From Candidatus Obscuribacterales bacterium (GTDB lineage Bacteria; Cyanobacteriota; Vampirovibrionia; Obscuribacterales; Obscuribacteraceae): a stretch of 43,057 nt of DNA. The stretch covers positions 1 to 43,057 of the forward strand of contig JACKCM010000011.1 of the NCBI GenBank assembly GCA_020634035.1, read 5' to 3'. The translations under genes and the position numbers were made by a program. Positions 1 to 7,914 of this stretch are shown here, in pieces (within the stretch, counting starts at the first letter, position 1; every line of letters starts with the position of its first letter). The notes under the pieces were generated by a model. It was not told where the DNA came from. It ran no database searches and worked only from the letters and a program-made list of their open reading frames with translations.

Positions 1-503
1 GGAATATGCCGGAGCATCTCGTTCGATTTGATATCTTTGAGCAGTTCGTGCCCGGTGCGACCTGGTAGATTGAGGTCGAGGAAGACGATATCAGGGTGAC
101 TTTCCGAGGATTCGGTGGTGAGGGATTTTAGATATTCTTCTGCTCGGCTGCCGGAGTCTATCACTGTTACAGCCGTATCTAGAGAACTCTTCTTGATACA
201 GCGCTTGAACATGAAGACATCAGCCGGATTGTCTTCTACCAGAAGGATTTTTATTGGGCTCTCCGATTCGCTGGAGACCTCTTCAGCCTGGGTGAGCAAG
301 TCACTGACTGTAGTACTAAGGGAATCGGCGATTTTTTTGAGGCTCTCTATACTAATATTTTTAGAGCCGCGCTCGATGTTGTTTATATAGGTTCGATGCA
401 GTCCGGATTTCTCCGCCAGAACCGTTTGAGACATGCCTACCTCTTCGCGACGTTTGCGGATGATTCTCGATAGGGCTGTCAATAACTTGTCTGATTCTGG
501 CAA
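1..503 (-). CDS. XRE-HTH / response-regulator receiver fusion (3' part outside window)
   Basis: Reading the minus strand from a TTG at 503, the protein begins with a Cro/CI-type helix-turn-helix (about residues 1-75, containing GMSQTVLAEKSGLHRTYINN) and continues into a receiver domain with the ILLVEDNPAD acidic pocket and a FLDLNLPG phospho-acceptor Asp. The receiver most resembles the Rcp1 type that partners phytochrome kinases. A DNA-binding domain in front of the receiver, and of XRE type, reverses the usual receiver-then-effector order. A GGGGG stretch lies nine bases upstream of the TTG; no in-frame ATG lies nearby. It is the last seen gene of a minus-strand group starting at 1142 and is divergent from the phytochrome-like kinase at 1272, a likely partner (inference). 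The start codon is the least certain point. Confidence 0.8.
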   Translation of the reverse strand, partial: MPESDKLLTALSRIIRKRREEVGMSQTVLAEKSGLHRTYINNIERGSKNISIESLKKIADSLSTTVSDLLTQAEEVSSESESPIKILLVEDNPADVFMFKRCIKKSSLDTAVTVIDSGSRAEEYLKSLTTESSESHPDIVFLDLNLPGRTGHELLKDIKSNEMLRHI

Positions 504-544
504 AAGTTGTAACCCCCGAAGCGAAACCCATATCTTACAATAAA

Positions 545-904
545 TCAGATCGAATCTCGACTGAGGGGCTTGAGCCCATTGCTGAGGGAGTAGAGGCTCA
601 TATCGAATCTTTTCAAAACACTGATCGCAGCCATCAGTTCCGTTCCTGTTCGCATACTGTGGTCATTGATCAGAATACCATCGCCCTCGAAAGCTTTGAC
701 CATCGGTCTGGTCAGCTCGTCGAGCAGCGGTCCTGTGGAAAGCCAGGAATCGATTTTTAAGGTCAGGCAATCGCTTTTTTCTCTGGCCAGTGCTTCGAAG
801 ACCAGCACATCCTCGGTGCTGAATGGCAGGGCCAGTAGATTTAAGCGTTTATCATTTTCCATTTTTGCTGCCATCTCTGTTACTTTTTTCACCGGAATTG
901 ACAT
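545..904 (-). CDS. hypothetical protein, 119 aa
   Basis: I do not recognise this family. The protein is soluble, without signal peptide or membrane segment, with a mixed alpha/beta pattern: hydrophobic stretches around LNLLALPF and DVLVFEAL, then a helical C-terminus. The ATG at 904 has a GGAGG ribosome site seven bases upstream, and the gene starts inside the 3' end of the upstream XRE gene (53-base overlap), so the two are likely translationally linked. The XRE/receiver fusion follows about 40 bases downstream on the same strand. The context suggests a regulatory or signal-transduction role, perhaps as partner of one of the two regulators, but nothing in the sequence gives a biochemical function. 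Confidence 0.7.
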   Translation of the reverse strand: MSIPVKKVTEMAAKMENDKRLNLLALPFSTEDVLVFEALAREKSDCLTLKIDSWLSTGPLLDELTRPMVKAFEGDGILINDHSMRTGTELMAAISVLKRFDMSLYSLSNGLKPLSRDSI

Positions 905-1142
905 CTGTTACCTCCGAAGCTTTTTCCATCAAGGCAAGCATGTCCGAATCTATCGCTTTTACAATCGCATAAATCTGGATAAGACTGGCGGCTCTTACAC
1001 CATTCTCTATAGCCAGAAGGTCTCGAGGACGCATTTCGGCCATCGCCGCCATCTGCTTCACCGAAAGACCGTTGTCCTGGCGCATCATCTGAATTGCTTT
1101 TCCCAATCTTGTTTTTGTGCGATCTAATATCATGGTTGCCAC
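852..1142 (-). CDS. XRE-family transcriptional regulator
   Basis: A 96-residue protein with a Cro/CI-type helix-turn-helix in residues about 10-70 (GLSVKQMAAMAEMRPRDLLA, then ENGVRAAS as the second part of the fold). It probably binds DNA as a dimer. The start is the GTG at 1142, with GGAGG six bases upstream; the internal ATG at 1133 is 15 bases from that site and less likely. The C-terminus is short, polar and Lys/Gly-rich. It is the first gene of a minus-strand group (XRE, hypothetical, XRE-receiver fusion) whose promoter element at 1163-1189 belongs to the recurrent GGCAC-17-GCTAT class. No effector domain is visible, so the signal it answers to is unknown. Confidence 0.82.
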   Translation of the reverse strand: MATMILDRTKTRLGKAIQMMRQDNGLSVKQMAAMAEMRPRDLLAIENGVRAASLIQIYAIVKAIDSDMLALMEKASEVTDVNSGEKSNRDGSKNGK

Positions 1143-1162
1143 TGATTACCTCCTGAATCGCT

Positions 1163-1189
1163 ATAGCGCATCTGGCATCGTTCGGTGCC
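1163..1189 (-). promoter_or_regulatory. GGCA-N17-GCTAT promoter for the XRE operon
   Basis: On the minus strand GGCAC (1189-1185), 17 bases, then GCTAT (1167-1163), ending 20 bases before the GTG at 1142. One of about twenty sites with this pattern in the window. Confidence 0.6.
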
Positions 1190-1214
1190 CTAAGTCTTTC
1201 GTTGGAAAACGGAG

Positions 1215-1241
1215 GGCTTTAGCTTTAAGCTGTCGCGCTAT
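1215..1241 (+). promoter_or_regulatory. GGCT-N17-GCTAT promoter for the phytochrome-like kinase
   Basis: GGCTT (1215-1219), 17 bases, GCTAT (1237-1241) continuing as GCTATACTTAA, 30 bases before the ATG at 1272. The -10 part also matches the E. coli sigma-S preference for CTATACTT. Confidence 0.55.
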
Positions 1242-1271
1242 ACTTAAGGTCGAGAGAGCAGACCTCAAAGT

Positions 1272-3749
1272 ATGAAAAAAGCAAAAAAGCATATACAGCC
1301 CCACGGATTTTTAATTGTCACCGATCTGTCCCTGAAAATTGTTCAGGTCAGCGCCAATATTGAGGATTTCCTGAATGTCGAATCTACGGCATTCATCGGA
1401 GCCTTTTTTCTAGATCGGGTCAATTTCTCAGATCCTGATGTTCTGGACGAGATAAGAGCTTCAGCCGGCTCGGTTCCTGAAACTTATCGTGTGCAGCTGT
1501 TGATCACAGAATTGGAGAGACTGGACTGCTGGATTACCTGTCATCGTAGCGCTGATTTTTTGATATTCGAATTTGAGAGGACTATTCATACCTCATCTGC
1601 CCTGGGTCTGAAACTGGTTAGCGAAGCGGTAGCCAGATTCAGGTCTTGCGCCAATCTCGAAGAGCTACTTGATCAGCTTGCCAGAAGCTTGCGCGTTATT
1701 ACCGATTATGACCGCGTTCTTGTTTATAAATTTGATCAAGGCTTCAATTCTCAGGTTCTGGCAGAGTCCAAGCAGGCTGAGTTGGAAAGCTCTTTACTTT
1801 ATATGCATTTCCCTTCTAGTGTTATTCCTGATGAAACCAGAGAACTTTATCTAAACAACTTTCTTCGCATAATTGGCGATGTCGACTATGAGCCGGTGCC
1901 GATGCGAGGCGCTCGAGGAGTAAAGGTCGATCTGGGCAAGTGTATTCTTCGGGCCGCCGCACCGTCGCACATTCAATATCTAAAAGAGTTGGAAGTAAGG
2001 TCGTCGCTCTTTCTTTCGATTGTCATAAAGGGAGAGTTATGGGGTCTGGTTTCCTGTTACAACTATTCGATAAAACGCCCGGCTCATAGAGTGCGAGAGG
2101 CATGTATCTCTCTTTCTCACCTGGCTGCAGCCAGTATTGAATACCTGGTCAGCAACGAGGAAAAGGACCTGATTGCCAGGCTGGATGACGGTCTCTATCA
2201 TCTGACCAATATCATCAATTCCAGTTTGATGCCGGTTGCGGAATTGATCGAGCTTAATCGAAATGATTTCGCCTCTTTTATTGCCAGTTCCGGATTTGCT
2301 GTCGTCGATGGAGGCAGCGTGCACAATTATTTGACTACGCTTAAGAAAGATCAGATTCGAGAGCTTAGAAACTGGCTCAGTGAACAGAAAACTGAGGGAG
2401 TGTATTGCACCAGTGAGCTTTCGAAGGAGTTTGACGGTGCTGCCGCCTATAACGATCATGCCGCTGGTGTTCTTGCCATAAGCCCGGTTAGCGATAACAG
2501 TCAATGGGTGTTCTGGTTCCGCCCGGCGATTGGTAGCGCAGGTGATACTGCTGTCGATGCAGAACCGCTCTGGAAAGATGGCATGAAGAGTTCTCGACCC
2601 TTCAATGCTATCGAGATACAGTTCGCCGAGAAGCTTAAAGATCGATTGATGAAGCATACGCTTGCCGGTGCACAGAAAGACAAAGAGACGCTGGAGGCAC
2701 ACCGCGAGTTTCTTGCCTCCATTGTCGATTCGTCTAAGGATGGTATCATTGGTTTCTCTTCGCATTCAGAAATCATATCCTGGAATCGCGGTGCTGCTGA
2801 TATGTTCCAAATGGGAGCCGACGAGACAATCGGGCAGCCGCTCTCCAGTATATTTGGAGAAGACGATGAACTCTTCTCCCTGGTGTCCGTGGATCCCTCT
2901 GAAACCATAGAGAAGACAATCGTCAGAAAGGATGGTCAGACTCTTGAGCTGTCAATGAAGATCTATCCCATTGTGACTTCCGAGACCAATCCTATATTTG
3001 GTGCCGCGATAATCAGAGACGTTACCGCTCAGAAACAGGCAGAAAGAGAGCTGTTGCTGATGTCGCAGCAGCTGGTAGAAACCAATCGTCAACTCGAAGA
3101 GTATGCCTGGGTCGCTGCTCATGATCTGAAAGAGCCGGTCCGCACTATGGGAACTTATGCTCGCCTTGTCTTGCATGATTATGGTGACAGGCTCGATGAT
3201 GACGGATTGCACATGCTTGATACGATTTATAGCTCCGCCTCCAGCGCCATGAATAGAATCGATGATATCCTCAGTTACAGTTCTCTCGGGCGTCGCGAAT
3301 TTGTTGCCACAAAAATCTCCCTAGCCGAGATTTTGAATAGAGTGATGAGCGATCTGGGGCAGGCCATTCGAGAAAGCGGAGTCAAGATCATTTATACACA
3401 ATTGCCCGAGATTCTGGGCAACGGAGATATGCTCGCCTTACTCTTTCAAAATCTGATCAGCAATGCTATCAAATTCAGGTCCAAGAAGCCTCCAACCATA
3501 AAGATAGAAGCGGATCGCCACGATACACATGTGCTGGTCAAGGTCTCCGACAACGGCATAGGTATAGACATGAAATATCGCGATACTATTTTCGGAATGT
3601 TCAAGAGATTGGATCATAAATATCCTGGCACCGGATTGGGGCTGTCTATAGTGCGGAGAATCGTTGAGCTGCACAATGGACGTATATGGCTTGAGAGCGA
3701 ACCTCAGAAAGGCACCACGTTCTACATCGAGTTCAAGGCACCGATTTAG
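1272..3749 (+). CDS. phytochrome-like sensor histidine kinase lacking chromophore residues
   Basis: An 825-residue protein with a truncated PAS (IQPHG motif at 8-12), GAF (about 120-290), PHY-like domain (about 300-460, with WFRP at 415-418), a second PAS (about 480-590), HisKA with the phospho-acceptor His617 in AHDLKEP, and an HATPase with DNGIGI and GTGLGL. The photosensory fold is clear but the pigment site is not. There is no Cys ahead of the PAS; the Cph1 Cys259 position is Ser232 (His233 is kept); PASDIP reads PSSVIP, so the key Asp is Val184; the ACHH stretch reads SCYN; and the PHY PRxSF motif is degenerate. It may therefore bind no bilin, or bind one differently, and sense something other than red light (inference). 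The divergent Rcp1-like receiver at 1-503 is the likely partner. Its kinase half is closely similar to those at 8405 and 14154. Confidence 0.9.
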   Translation: MKKAKKHIQPHGFLIVTDLSLKIVQVSANIEDFLNVESTAFIGAFFLDRVNFSDPDVLDEIRASAGSVPETYRVQLLITELERLDCWITCHRSADFLIFEFERTIHTSSALGLKLVSEAVARFRSCANLEELLDQLARSLRVITDYDRVLVYKFDQGFNSQVLAESKQAELESSLLYMHFPSSVIPDETRELYLNNFLRIIGDVDYEPVPMRGARGVKVDLGKCILRAAAPSHIQYLKELEVRSSLFLSIVIKGELWGLVSCYNYSIKRPAHRVREACISLSHLAAASIEYLVSNEEKDLIARLDDGLYHLTNIINSSLMPVAELIELNRNDFASFIASSGFAVVDGGSVHNYLTTLKKDQIRELRNWLSEQKTEGVYCTSELSKEFDGAAAYNDHAAGVLAISPVSDNSQWVFWFRPAIGSAGDTAVDAEPLWKDGMKSSRPFNAIEIQFAEKLKDRLMKHTLAGAQKDKETLEAHREFLASIVDSSKDGIIGFSSHSEIISWNRGAADMFQMGADETIGQPLSSIFGEDDELFSLVSVDPSETIEKTIVRKDGQTLELSMKIYPIVTSETNPIFGAAIIRDVTAQKQAERELLLMSQQLVETNRQLEEYAWVAAHDLKEPVRTMGTYARLVLHDYGDRLDDDGLHMLDTIYSSASSAMNRIDDILSYSSLGRREFVATKISLAEILNRVMSDLGQAIRESGVKIIYTQLPEILGNGDMLALLFQNLISNAIKFRSKKPPTIKIEADRHDTHVLVKVSDNGIGIDMKYRDTIFGMFKRLDHKYPGTGLGLSIVRRIVELHNGRIWLESEPQKGTTFYIEFKAPI

Positions 3750-3773
3750 GAGTCCTGAAGTTTGCCGGAATTG

Positions 3774-3800
3774 AGCACCGTAGTAGCATTCGTGCGCTAT
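3774..3800 (+). promoter_or_regulatory. AGCAC-N17-GCTAT promoter for the BrkB/nuclease operon
   Basis: AGCAC (3774-3778), 17 bases, GCTAT (3796-3800). It sits only 11 bases before the ATG at 3812, so the transcript would be nearly leaderless. Confidence 0.5.
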
Positions 3801-3811
3801 GAATATCTGGT

Positions 3812-4819
3812 ATGGAAGATTTTCACAGACAAATTGAATTTGAGACCCGTTCTTTGCTGGCTCTGCCCGATTCTGCTGGTCTCAGTCCAGGCTTGCTTCT
3901 AAAATATTCTCTCAAGTTGGCTCGAAACAAAGATATCGTATCCAAAGCCGCAGCCATCGCTTTTTATTGCATAATCGCCCTGGTGCCGGTTCTTGTAATT
4001 GTCATATCCTCCATCGGTATTCTGGCTCCGGTGCCATCTAAGCTGGTTTTTGGAAAAGCAGATTATTCGCAAAGTACCGGTGCAGTATACCGGTTGAAAA
4101 CTGCGTTTCGGGAATTTCTCCCCCGTGACGCCTTCGCTGTTGTCGATGAACAGATCGAGCGAGTGAGAGAGATGAATCCCTATACCACACTTTCTCTCGG
4201 TCTATTTGCCGCACTATGGACGGCGTCCGGTGTCTTTGGCACGATATGCAAGTGTATGAATCAAATCTATGATCGCCCACATTCCCGCAACTATCTGGAG
4301 CTGAAGCTTCTCTCCTTCTTGCTTGTGATCGTTCAAAGTGCCATATTCCTTGCTGCTACGGCTGCATTCTTCTTGTGGCCTCAACTGGAGCCATTTCTCG
4401 GTCTTACTGCCGCCGGCCATATCAAAGCACTCTTAGTTGAATGGCTGGTTTTTGCTATGGTTGTGTTAAGCAGCTTCACAATGCTCTTGCATCTAGGTCC
4501 GACCGGCCCAAGATATCATCCTCTTGTCACTCCCGGGGCCCTGCTTGCCACACCGGCATTTCTATTTGCAACCGGAATCTTTCGCTTCTATGTCAGTCAT
4601 ATGAGCAGCTATGATGAGCTCTACGGACCACTTGGCGGAGTCATGGTCTTGATGCTATGGTTCTGGTGGATCTCTATCATTCTGCTTTCTGGGGCGGTCA
4701 TGGATTGTGTGATATTGAATGCCGCAATCGAGAGGAAGGCAGGGGGACACTTTAATGGCACGGATCCTCTGTCTACGAAAGTCGATGTGCAGGAGCCGAT
4801 CTCTTTTTCCAGGGAGTAG
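3812..4819 (+). CDS. YihY/BrkB-family integral membrane protein
   Basis: A 335-residue polytopic membrane protein of the BrkB/YihY (UPF0761) family. Seen: a first membrane helix rich in AIAFYCIIALVPVLVIVIS following the conserved SKAAAIAFY entry, a hydrophilic loop with the family's ALWTASGVFGTICKCMNQIY block, then four more hydrophobic segments, with the late YGPLGGVMVLMLWFWW signature. The family is widespread and inner-membrane located; its transport substrate is not established. No ribosome site is visible before the ATG, and the promoter -10 element lies 11 bases upstream, so translation may be leaderless. The nuclease-family gene follows after two bases, so the two form an operon. Confidence 0.85.
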   Translation: MEDFHRQIEFETRSLLALPDSAGLSPGLLLKYSLKLARNKDIVSKAAAIAFYCIIALVPVLVIVISSIGILAPVPSKLVFGKADYSQSTGAVYRLKTAFREFLPRDAFAVVDEQIERVREMNPYTTLSLGLFAALWTASGVFGTICKCMNQIYDRPHSRNYLELKLLSFLLVIVQSAIFLAATAAFFLWPQLEPFLGLTAAGHIKALLVEWLVFAMVVLSSFTMLLHLGPTGPRYHPLVTPGALLATPAFLFATGIFRFYVSHMSSYDELYGPLGGVMVLMLWFWWISIILLSGAVMDCVILNAAIERKAGGHFNGTDPLSTKVDVQEPISFSRE

Positions 4820-4821
4820 TA

Positions 4822-5358
4822 TTGAAGAAAGAGTTGTATTTGCTGGGTCTAGGCACCACTACGGATTCTCAGAACTCCGTGCTGGTTCTTGCCGATGAAA
4901 AAAACGAGCGAGCGATTCCTATCTGGATTGCAGAGGTGGATGCGATCAATATCAGTAATGCCCTGATCGGTTCGCCTTCTTCCCATCCTTTTCCTCACGA
5001 AGCACTTGCTCGTATTATCGATTCTCTCTACTGTGAGCTGCTCTATGTCGAGATAAAACGAGTCAGTAATGGAATTTACTATACCGATATTGTTCTCAAG
5101 CAAAGAGGGGATGAAGAAGGAATCGCTATCACTATTGATGCAAGACCATCGGATGCGGTGGCACTGGCGGCATGGGCCGGAGTGCCTATATATGTTGATT
5201 CGGAAGTCTTTTCTGCCAAATCGGCTATTCTCGAAGTCAGTGGTGAGGGGTTTAATCTTGTCGAAGACTCGGTTCCGAACCGAGAGGAAGATCAAGAAAT
5301 TCGAGCTTTTTTAGCCAACGTCAAAGCCTCTGACTTCAAGTTGGAAAATGAAGATTGA
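4822..5358 (+). CDS. bifunctional nuclease (BFN/DUF151) family protein
   Basis: A 178-residue protein covering the whole BFN/DUF151 domain: an N-terminal strand with LVLADEKNERAIPIWIAEVDA, a middle helix ending in PFPHEALARI, and the family-defining ARPSDAVALA block at about 112-121, followed by IYVDSEVF. Plant members are reported to have DNase and RNase activity; in bacteria the role is poorly defined. The C-terminal tail after residue 145 is acidic and helical, as in many bacterial members. The start is a TTG at 4822, preceded by AGGGAG at a normal distance and only two bases after the BrkB stop, so translation is probably coupled. Confidence 0.85.
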   Translation: MKKELYLLGLGTTTDSQNSVLVLADEKNERAIPIWIAEVDAINISNALIGSPSSHPFPHEALARIIDSLYCELLYVEIKRVSNGIYYTDIVLKQRGDEEGIAITIDARPSDAVALAAWAGVPIYVDSEVFSAKSAILEVSGEGFNLVEDSVPNREEDQEIRAFLANVKASDFKLENED

Positions 5359-5370
5359 TTTTCTATCCAG

Positions 5371-5838
5371 TTAATTTCGATTGGTACCGACCATGTCTTC
5401 CAGTACCGCTTCTCGAACTGCTTCCAATTTCTTTTCGTCTATTAACTTTCTCAAATTGCGATAGAGGCGTGCTTCCTCAAGGTCAGCCATGGTTTTAACC
5501 TCGATTCTCAAAGATTGCAAACCTTCCAGAAAGTCTGGCTCGTCCACATGCATGAGCACGATCTGATTTATTTTCTCCATTATCTTCTCTTTGACATTCT
5601 TGTAAGAATTTATAGAAGCCACCGATTCGTCACAGGTTTCTCCACAAGCTATTAATTGATCCTGATGTTCAAGATGTTTTCTGATACTATCGAAGACTTT
5701 TTTAGTCCGCTCAAGACCTTCGACGGTCGATAGGCGGTCATGATTTTCGACTAGAAAATTCAGCTCGTCGATATACTTTCGTTCCTGCAGTTCGAGCAGC
5801 TCAAAAATATTTGGTTTCTCGCTGGTTTCATTAATCAT
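5371..5838 (-). CDS. helical protein, hemerythrin-like (degenerate)
   Basis: A 155-residue, almost entirely helical, charged protein without signal peptide. The spacing of helices and of some His/Glu residues (ENHDRL, KHLEHQDQLI, VLMHVDEP, LEEARLYRNL) recalls the hemerythrin HHE four-helix bundle, but the last canonical HxxxE metal motif reads TMADLEEA, so metal binding is doubtful. Hemerythrin-like proteins bind di-iron and sense or carry oxygen; here that is only a possibility. It is convergent with the nuclease-family gene (12 bases apart) and has its own GGCAA-17-GCTAA promoter at 5869-5895. A GGAGG site precedes the ATG. Confidence 0.6.
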   Translation of the reverse strand: MINETSEKPNIFELLELQERKYIDELNFLVENHDRLSTVEGLERTKKVFDSIRKHLEHQDQLIACGETCDESVASINSYKNVKEKIMEKINQIVLMHVDEPDFLEGLQSLRIEVKTMADLEEARLYRNLRKLIDEKKLEAVREAVLEDMVGTNRN

Positions 5839-5868
5839 CGATTTACTCCTCCCTCTTTTAGCGGATAT

Positions 5869-5895
5869 TTAGCACAGATGCTAGATATCATTGCC
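5869..5895 (-). promoter_or_regulatory. GGCA-N17-GCTAA promoter for the helical protein
   Basis: On the minus strand GGCAA (5895-5891), 17 bases, GCTAA (5873-5869), 30 bases before the ATG at 5838. The upstream half abuts the permease stop codon. Confidence 0.55.
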
Positions 5896-7221
5896 TTATT
5901 CGGGGTTCTCTGTTTTGGCGCCAAGAATGAACCAGATCCGTGCTAGAACCAGAAGAATAGCGATGCCGATAGCAGTGTGGAACTCTTCTGCTCTGTATAG
6001 ATACATCCAGGTTGAGGCGGTTAACAAAGCGCATAGCAGAAGGGCTGAAGCGGTATAAGCCACCGCTTTGGAGCGCAGTTTCGTAGTCGATCGAGCAAAC
6101 AGAAAGTTGACGACAGAAAATACGAAGAGGAAGGTGAGGCTTGCGAAGCTGACTATCTGCTCAATGGAGCTGGCCACAGCAAAGAAACCACCTGCAATAC
6201 CGATTACTATTATTGCTCTTCTGGGAAGACCCGATTCCGATTTCTTCATTAACCATACCGGAACCTGTTTCATTCTCGCCAGTATGGCAAGCAGGCGGGC
6301 CGCGGCAAATATGGTGGCATTGATGGCAGAGGCGGCAGAAAATAGGGCGCCCATGGTGACAATCCAGAGACCCCAGGAACCAAAGGCTGTTTGTCCTGCC
6401 AGAGCCAGAGCAACTTCTTTTTTCTCAATCAGCTCGCTCATCGAGGTAAGCATGATCGCACTCATCGAAATCAGAATATAGACAGCGGTGGATGTGACGA
6501 TTGATGGCAGCATGGCCCGGCGAAGATTTTTATCGGGATTCTCCATATCCTCGGTATCATAGGTCAGCAATTGAAATCCTTCGTAGGCTACAAAAATTAT
6601 TGCTGCGGCAAGCAGGGCTGAGAGCGGACCTTTGTCAGGCATTACAGCGAGGCGGGCTGTGTCGAAGTGCATCAGACCGAATATTCCAAGTGCGCCGAGA
6701 ATTAGGAGCTTGCCCCAGACCGTCACGATTTCGGTGAATCCTGACTCCCCGACCCCCTTTAGATTGACCGCCACCACTGCCAGGGTGATAATAATTGCTG
6801 CCGACTCTGCCATCATCTCTCCTGTGCCGATGACATTGGCAAGATAGTGGCCAAAGGTATAAGCATAGAGTCCGTTCGTGAAAACATAGCCTACTAGCAG
6901 TGCCCAACCCACGTGACCCGCGAGCTTCGCACTACCGGTGGCATTATGTATAAATGCCACACTACCTCCCGGTACCTTCTGCTCTTCATAGAGTCCGGCA
7001 TAGGAGAGTCCCGATATAAAGGTAAGTATACCTGCTATTAAAAAAGCAAGCGCGGCCCAGGGACCGGATAGTTCTAGAACAAGCCCCAGGACCGAAAAGA
7101 TACCGCCACCGATCATGCCGCCGACGGCCATCACATATGCTTCCATCAAAGTCAGTTTTGAGTGACTTTTCACTTTGTTCTTTTCTTTTGTCTGGGACGA
7201 TAAATTGATCGCTCCTTTCAT
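5896..7221 (-). CDS. APC-family amino acid permease
   Basis: A 441-residue permease with about twelve membrane helices. Helix 1 has the GGMIGGGIFSVLG substrate-binding loop typical of amino acid-polyamine-organocation transporters, and the YEGFQLLTYDTEDMENPDKNL block after helix 6 matches the family's cytoplasmic signature. It should import an amino acid or similar organic cation by proton symport or exchange; the substrate cannot be read from sequence. I place the start at the ATG at 7221 because a GAGGAG site sits four bases before it; an in-frame ATG at 7239 lacks such a site. A recurrent-class promoter lies at 7264-7290, divergent from the small membrane protein at 7392. Confidence 0.88.
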   Translation of the reverse strand: MKGAINLSSQTKEKNKVKSHSKLTLMEAYVMAVGGMIGGGIFSVLGLVLELSGPWAALAFLIAGILTFISGLSYAGLYEEQKVPGGSVAFIHNATGSAKLAGHVGWALLVGYVFTNGLYAYTFGHYLANVIGTGEMMAESAAIIITLAVVAVNLKGVGESGFTEIVTVWGKLLILGALGIFGLMHFDTARLAVMPDKGPLSALLAAAIIFVAYEGFQLLTYDTEDMENPDKNLRRAMLPSIVTSTAVYILISMSAIMLTSMSELIEKKEVALALAGQTAFGSWGLWIVTMGALFSAASAINATIFAAARLLAILARMKQVPVWLMKKSESGLPRRAIIVIGIAGGFFAVASSIEQIVSFASLTFLFVFSVVNFLFARSTTKLRSKAVAYTASALLLCALLTASTWMYLYRAEEFHTAIGIAILLVLARIWFILGAKTENPE

Positions 7222-7263
7222 AGTACTCCTCTGCTTCATATAACGCGAGTTATCCTTGATCTC

Positions 7264-7290
7264 ATAGCTCGAATAGACCTGACCAATGCG
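7264..7290 (-). promoter_or_regulatory. CGCAT-N17-GCTAT promoter for the permease
   Basis: On the minus strand CGCAT (7290-7286), 17 bases, GCTAT (7268-7264), 42 bases before the ATG at 7221. Confidence 0.55.
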
Positions 7291-7317
7291 GGTTTCAGGG
7301 AACGAGCATTTCGACCG

Positions 7318-7343
7318 CGCATCGATTGATTGCTTCGTGCTAT
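7318..7343 (+). promoter_or_regulatory. CGCAT-N16-GCTAT promoter for the small membrane protein
   Basis: CGCAT (7318-7322), 16 bases, GCTAT (7339-7343), 48 bases before the ATG at 7392; the spacer is one base shorter than in most sites. Confidence 0.5.
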
Positions 7344-7391
7344 CAATTCATTGAGTGCAATTGAGGAACATCGAAAGAAAGGAGAAAGTAA

Positions 7392-7772
7392 ATGGATAGA
7401 GAAGAAACTAGAGAAGTTGAGCCTAGGAAGGTATATGTTGAAAAAGTAGACTCTTCGGGAACAGGATGGGCGGTCGCGATGATTGTCATGGTAATGGCTA
7501 TCGGTTTCGGCTTCCTTTTCTATTCTAATCAGCAAACTGCCAATCAGGTGAAAATAGAGAAAGCTTTCGATGACCTTCGAGATGAAAACAAAGTAGCGGA
7601 AGCACCGGAAGAGTCTACGATCAAAGTGGACATCCCCAAAGTAGAGATGCCCGAGGTGAACCTGCCCGATGTCAAAGTTCCCAATGTGCAGGTTAATACA
7701 GGTGATTCTGAGCCTGTCCCTTCCGATACCACTGACAATACCGCCCAGGGTGAAGCCGTTCCGGTAGAATAA
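7392..7772 (+). CDS. small single-span membrane protein with VxxP five-residue repeats
   Basis: A 126-residue protein: a charged N-terminus (1-23), one membrane helix (about 25-44, GWAVAMIVMVMAIGFGFLFY), a short helical stretch, then a low-complexity tail. Residues about 74-96 repeat a five-residue unit (VDIPK, VEMPE, VNLPD, VKVPN, VQV), alternating hydrophobic and charged, which could form an extended rod through the envelope. The end is acidic and Thr/Ser/Pro-rich. I know no family for it. AAAGGAG precedes the ATG, and a strong terminator at 7803-7840 ends the single-gene unit. Confidence 0.75.
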   Translation: MDREETREVEPRKVYVEKVDSSGTGWAVAMIVMVMAIGFGFLFYSNQQTANQVKIEKAFDDLRDENKVAEAPEESTIKVDIPKVEMPEVNLPDVKVPNVQVNTGDSEPVPSDTTDNTAQGEAVPVE

Positions 7773-7802
7773 TCTGCAATTTTGTCATTTCAACGTTTTA
7801 AA

Positions 7803-7840
7803 AGAAGGGCACCCTCTTTGAGGGTGCCCTTCTTTCTCTT
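7803..7840 (+). terminator. rho-independent terminator
   Basis: A perfect 15-base stem (7803-7817 with 7821-7835), GC-rich core, three-base loop, followed by a T-rich run. It ends the transcript of the gene at 7392. Confidence 0.9.
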
Positions 7841-7844
7841 TACT

Positions 7845-7871
7845 GGCAGCGATTCACTCTGACTATGCTAG
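7845..7871 (+). promoter_or_regulatory. GGCAG-N17-GCTAG promoter for the RlpA-like gene
   Basis: GGCAG just after the terminator, about 17 bases, then GCTAG (7867-7871), roughly 43 bases before the ATG at 7915. One base off GCTAT. Confidence 0.45.
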
Positions 7872-7914
7872 GAAAGTAGAGGATACTTGGAGATTTTATG
7901 AGGCATATAAAGGT

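Noticed and set aside
666..1127. A 153-codon plus-strand frame over the XRE/hypothetical genes
   Set aside because: Composition is Ser/Phe-rich as expected of an antisense frame, and both minus-strand genes have GGAGG sites and sensible products.
2037..2765. A 242-codon minus-strand frame inside the phytochrome-like kinase
   Set aside because: Antisense to a complete, conserved kinase domain arrangement; no motif or ribosome site.
5371..5838. Confident hemerythrin assignment
   Set aside because: The last metal-binding His is missing in the expected helix, so only a weak resemblance is reported.
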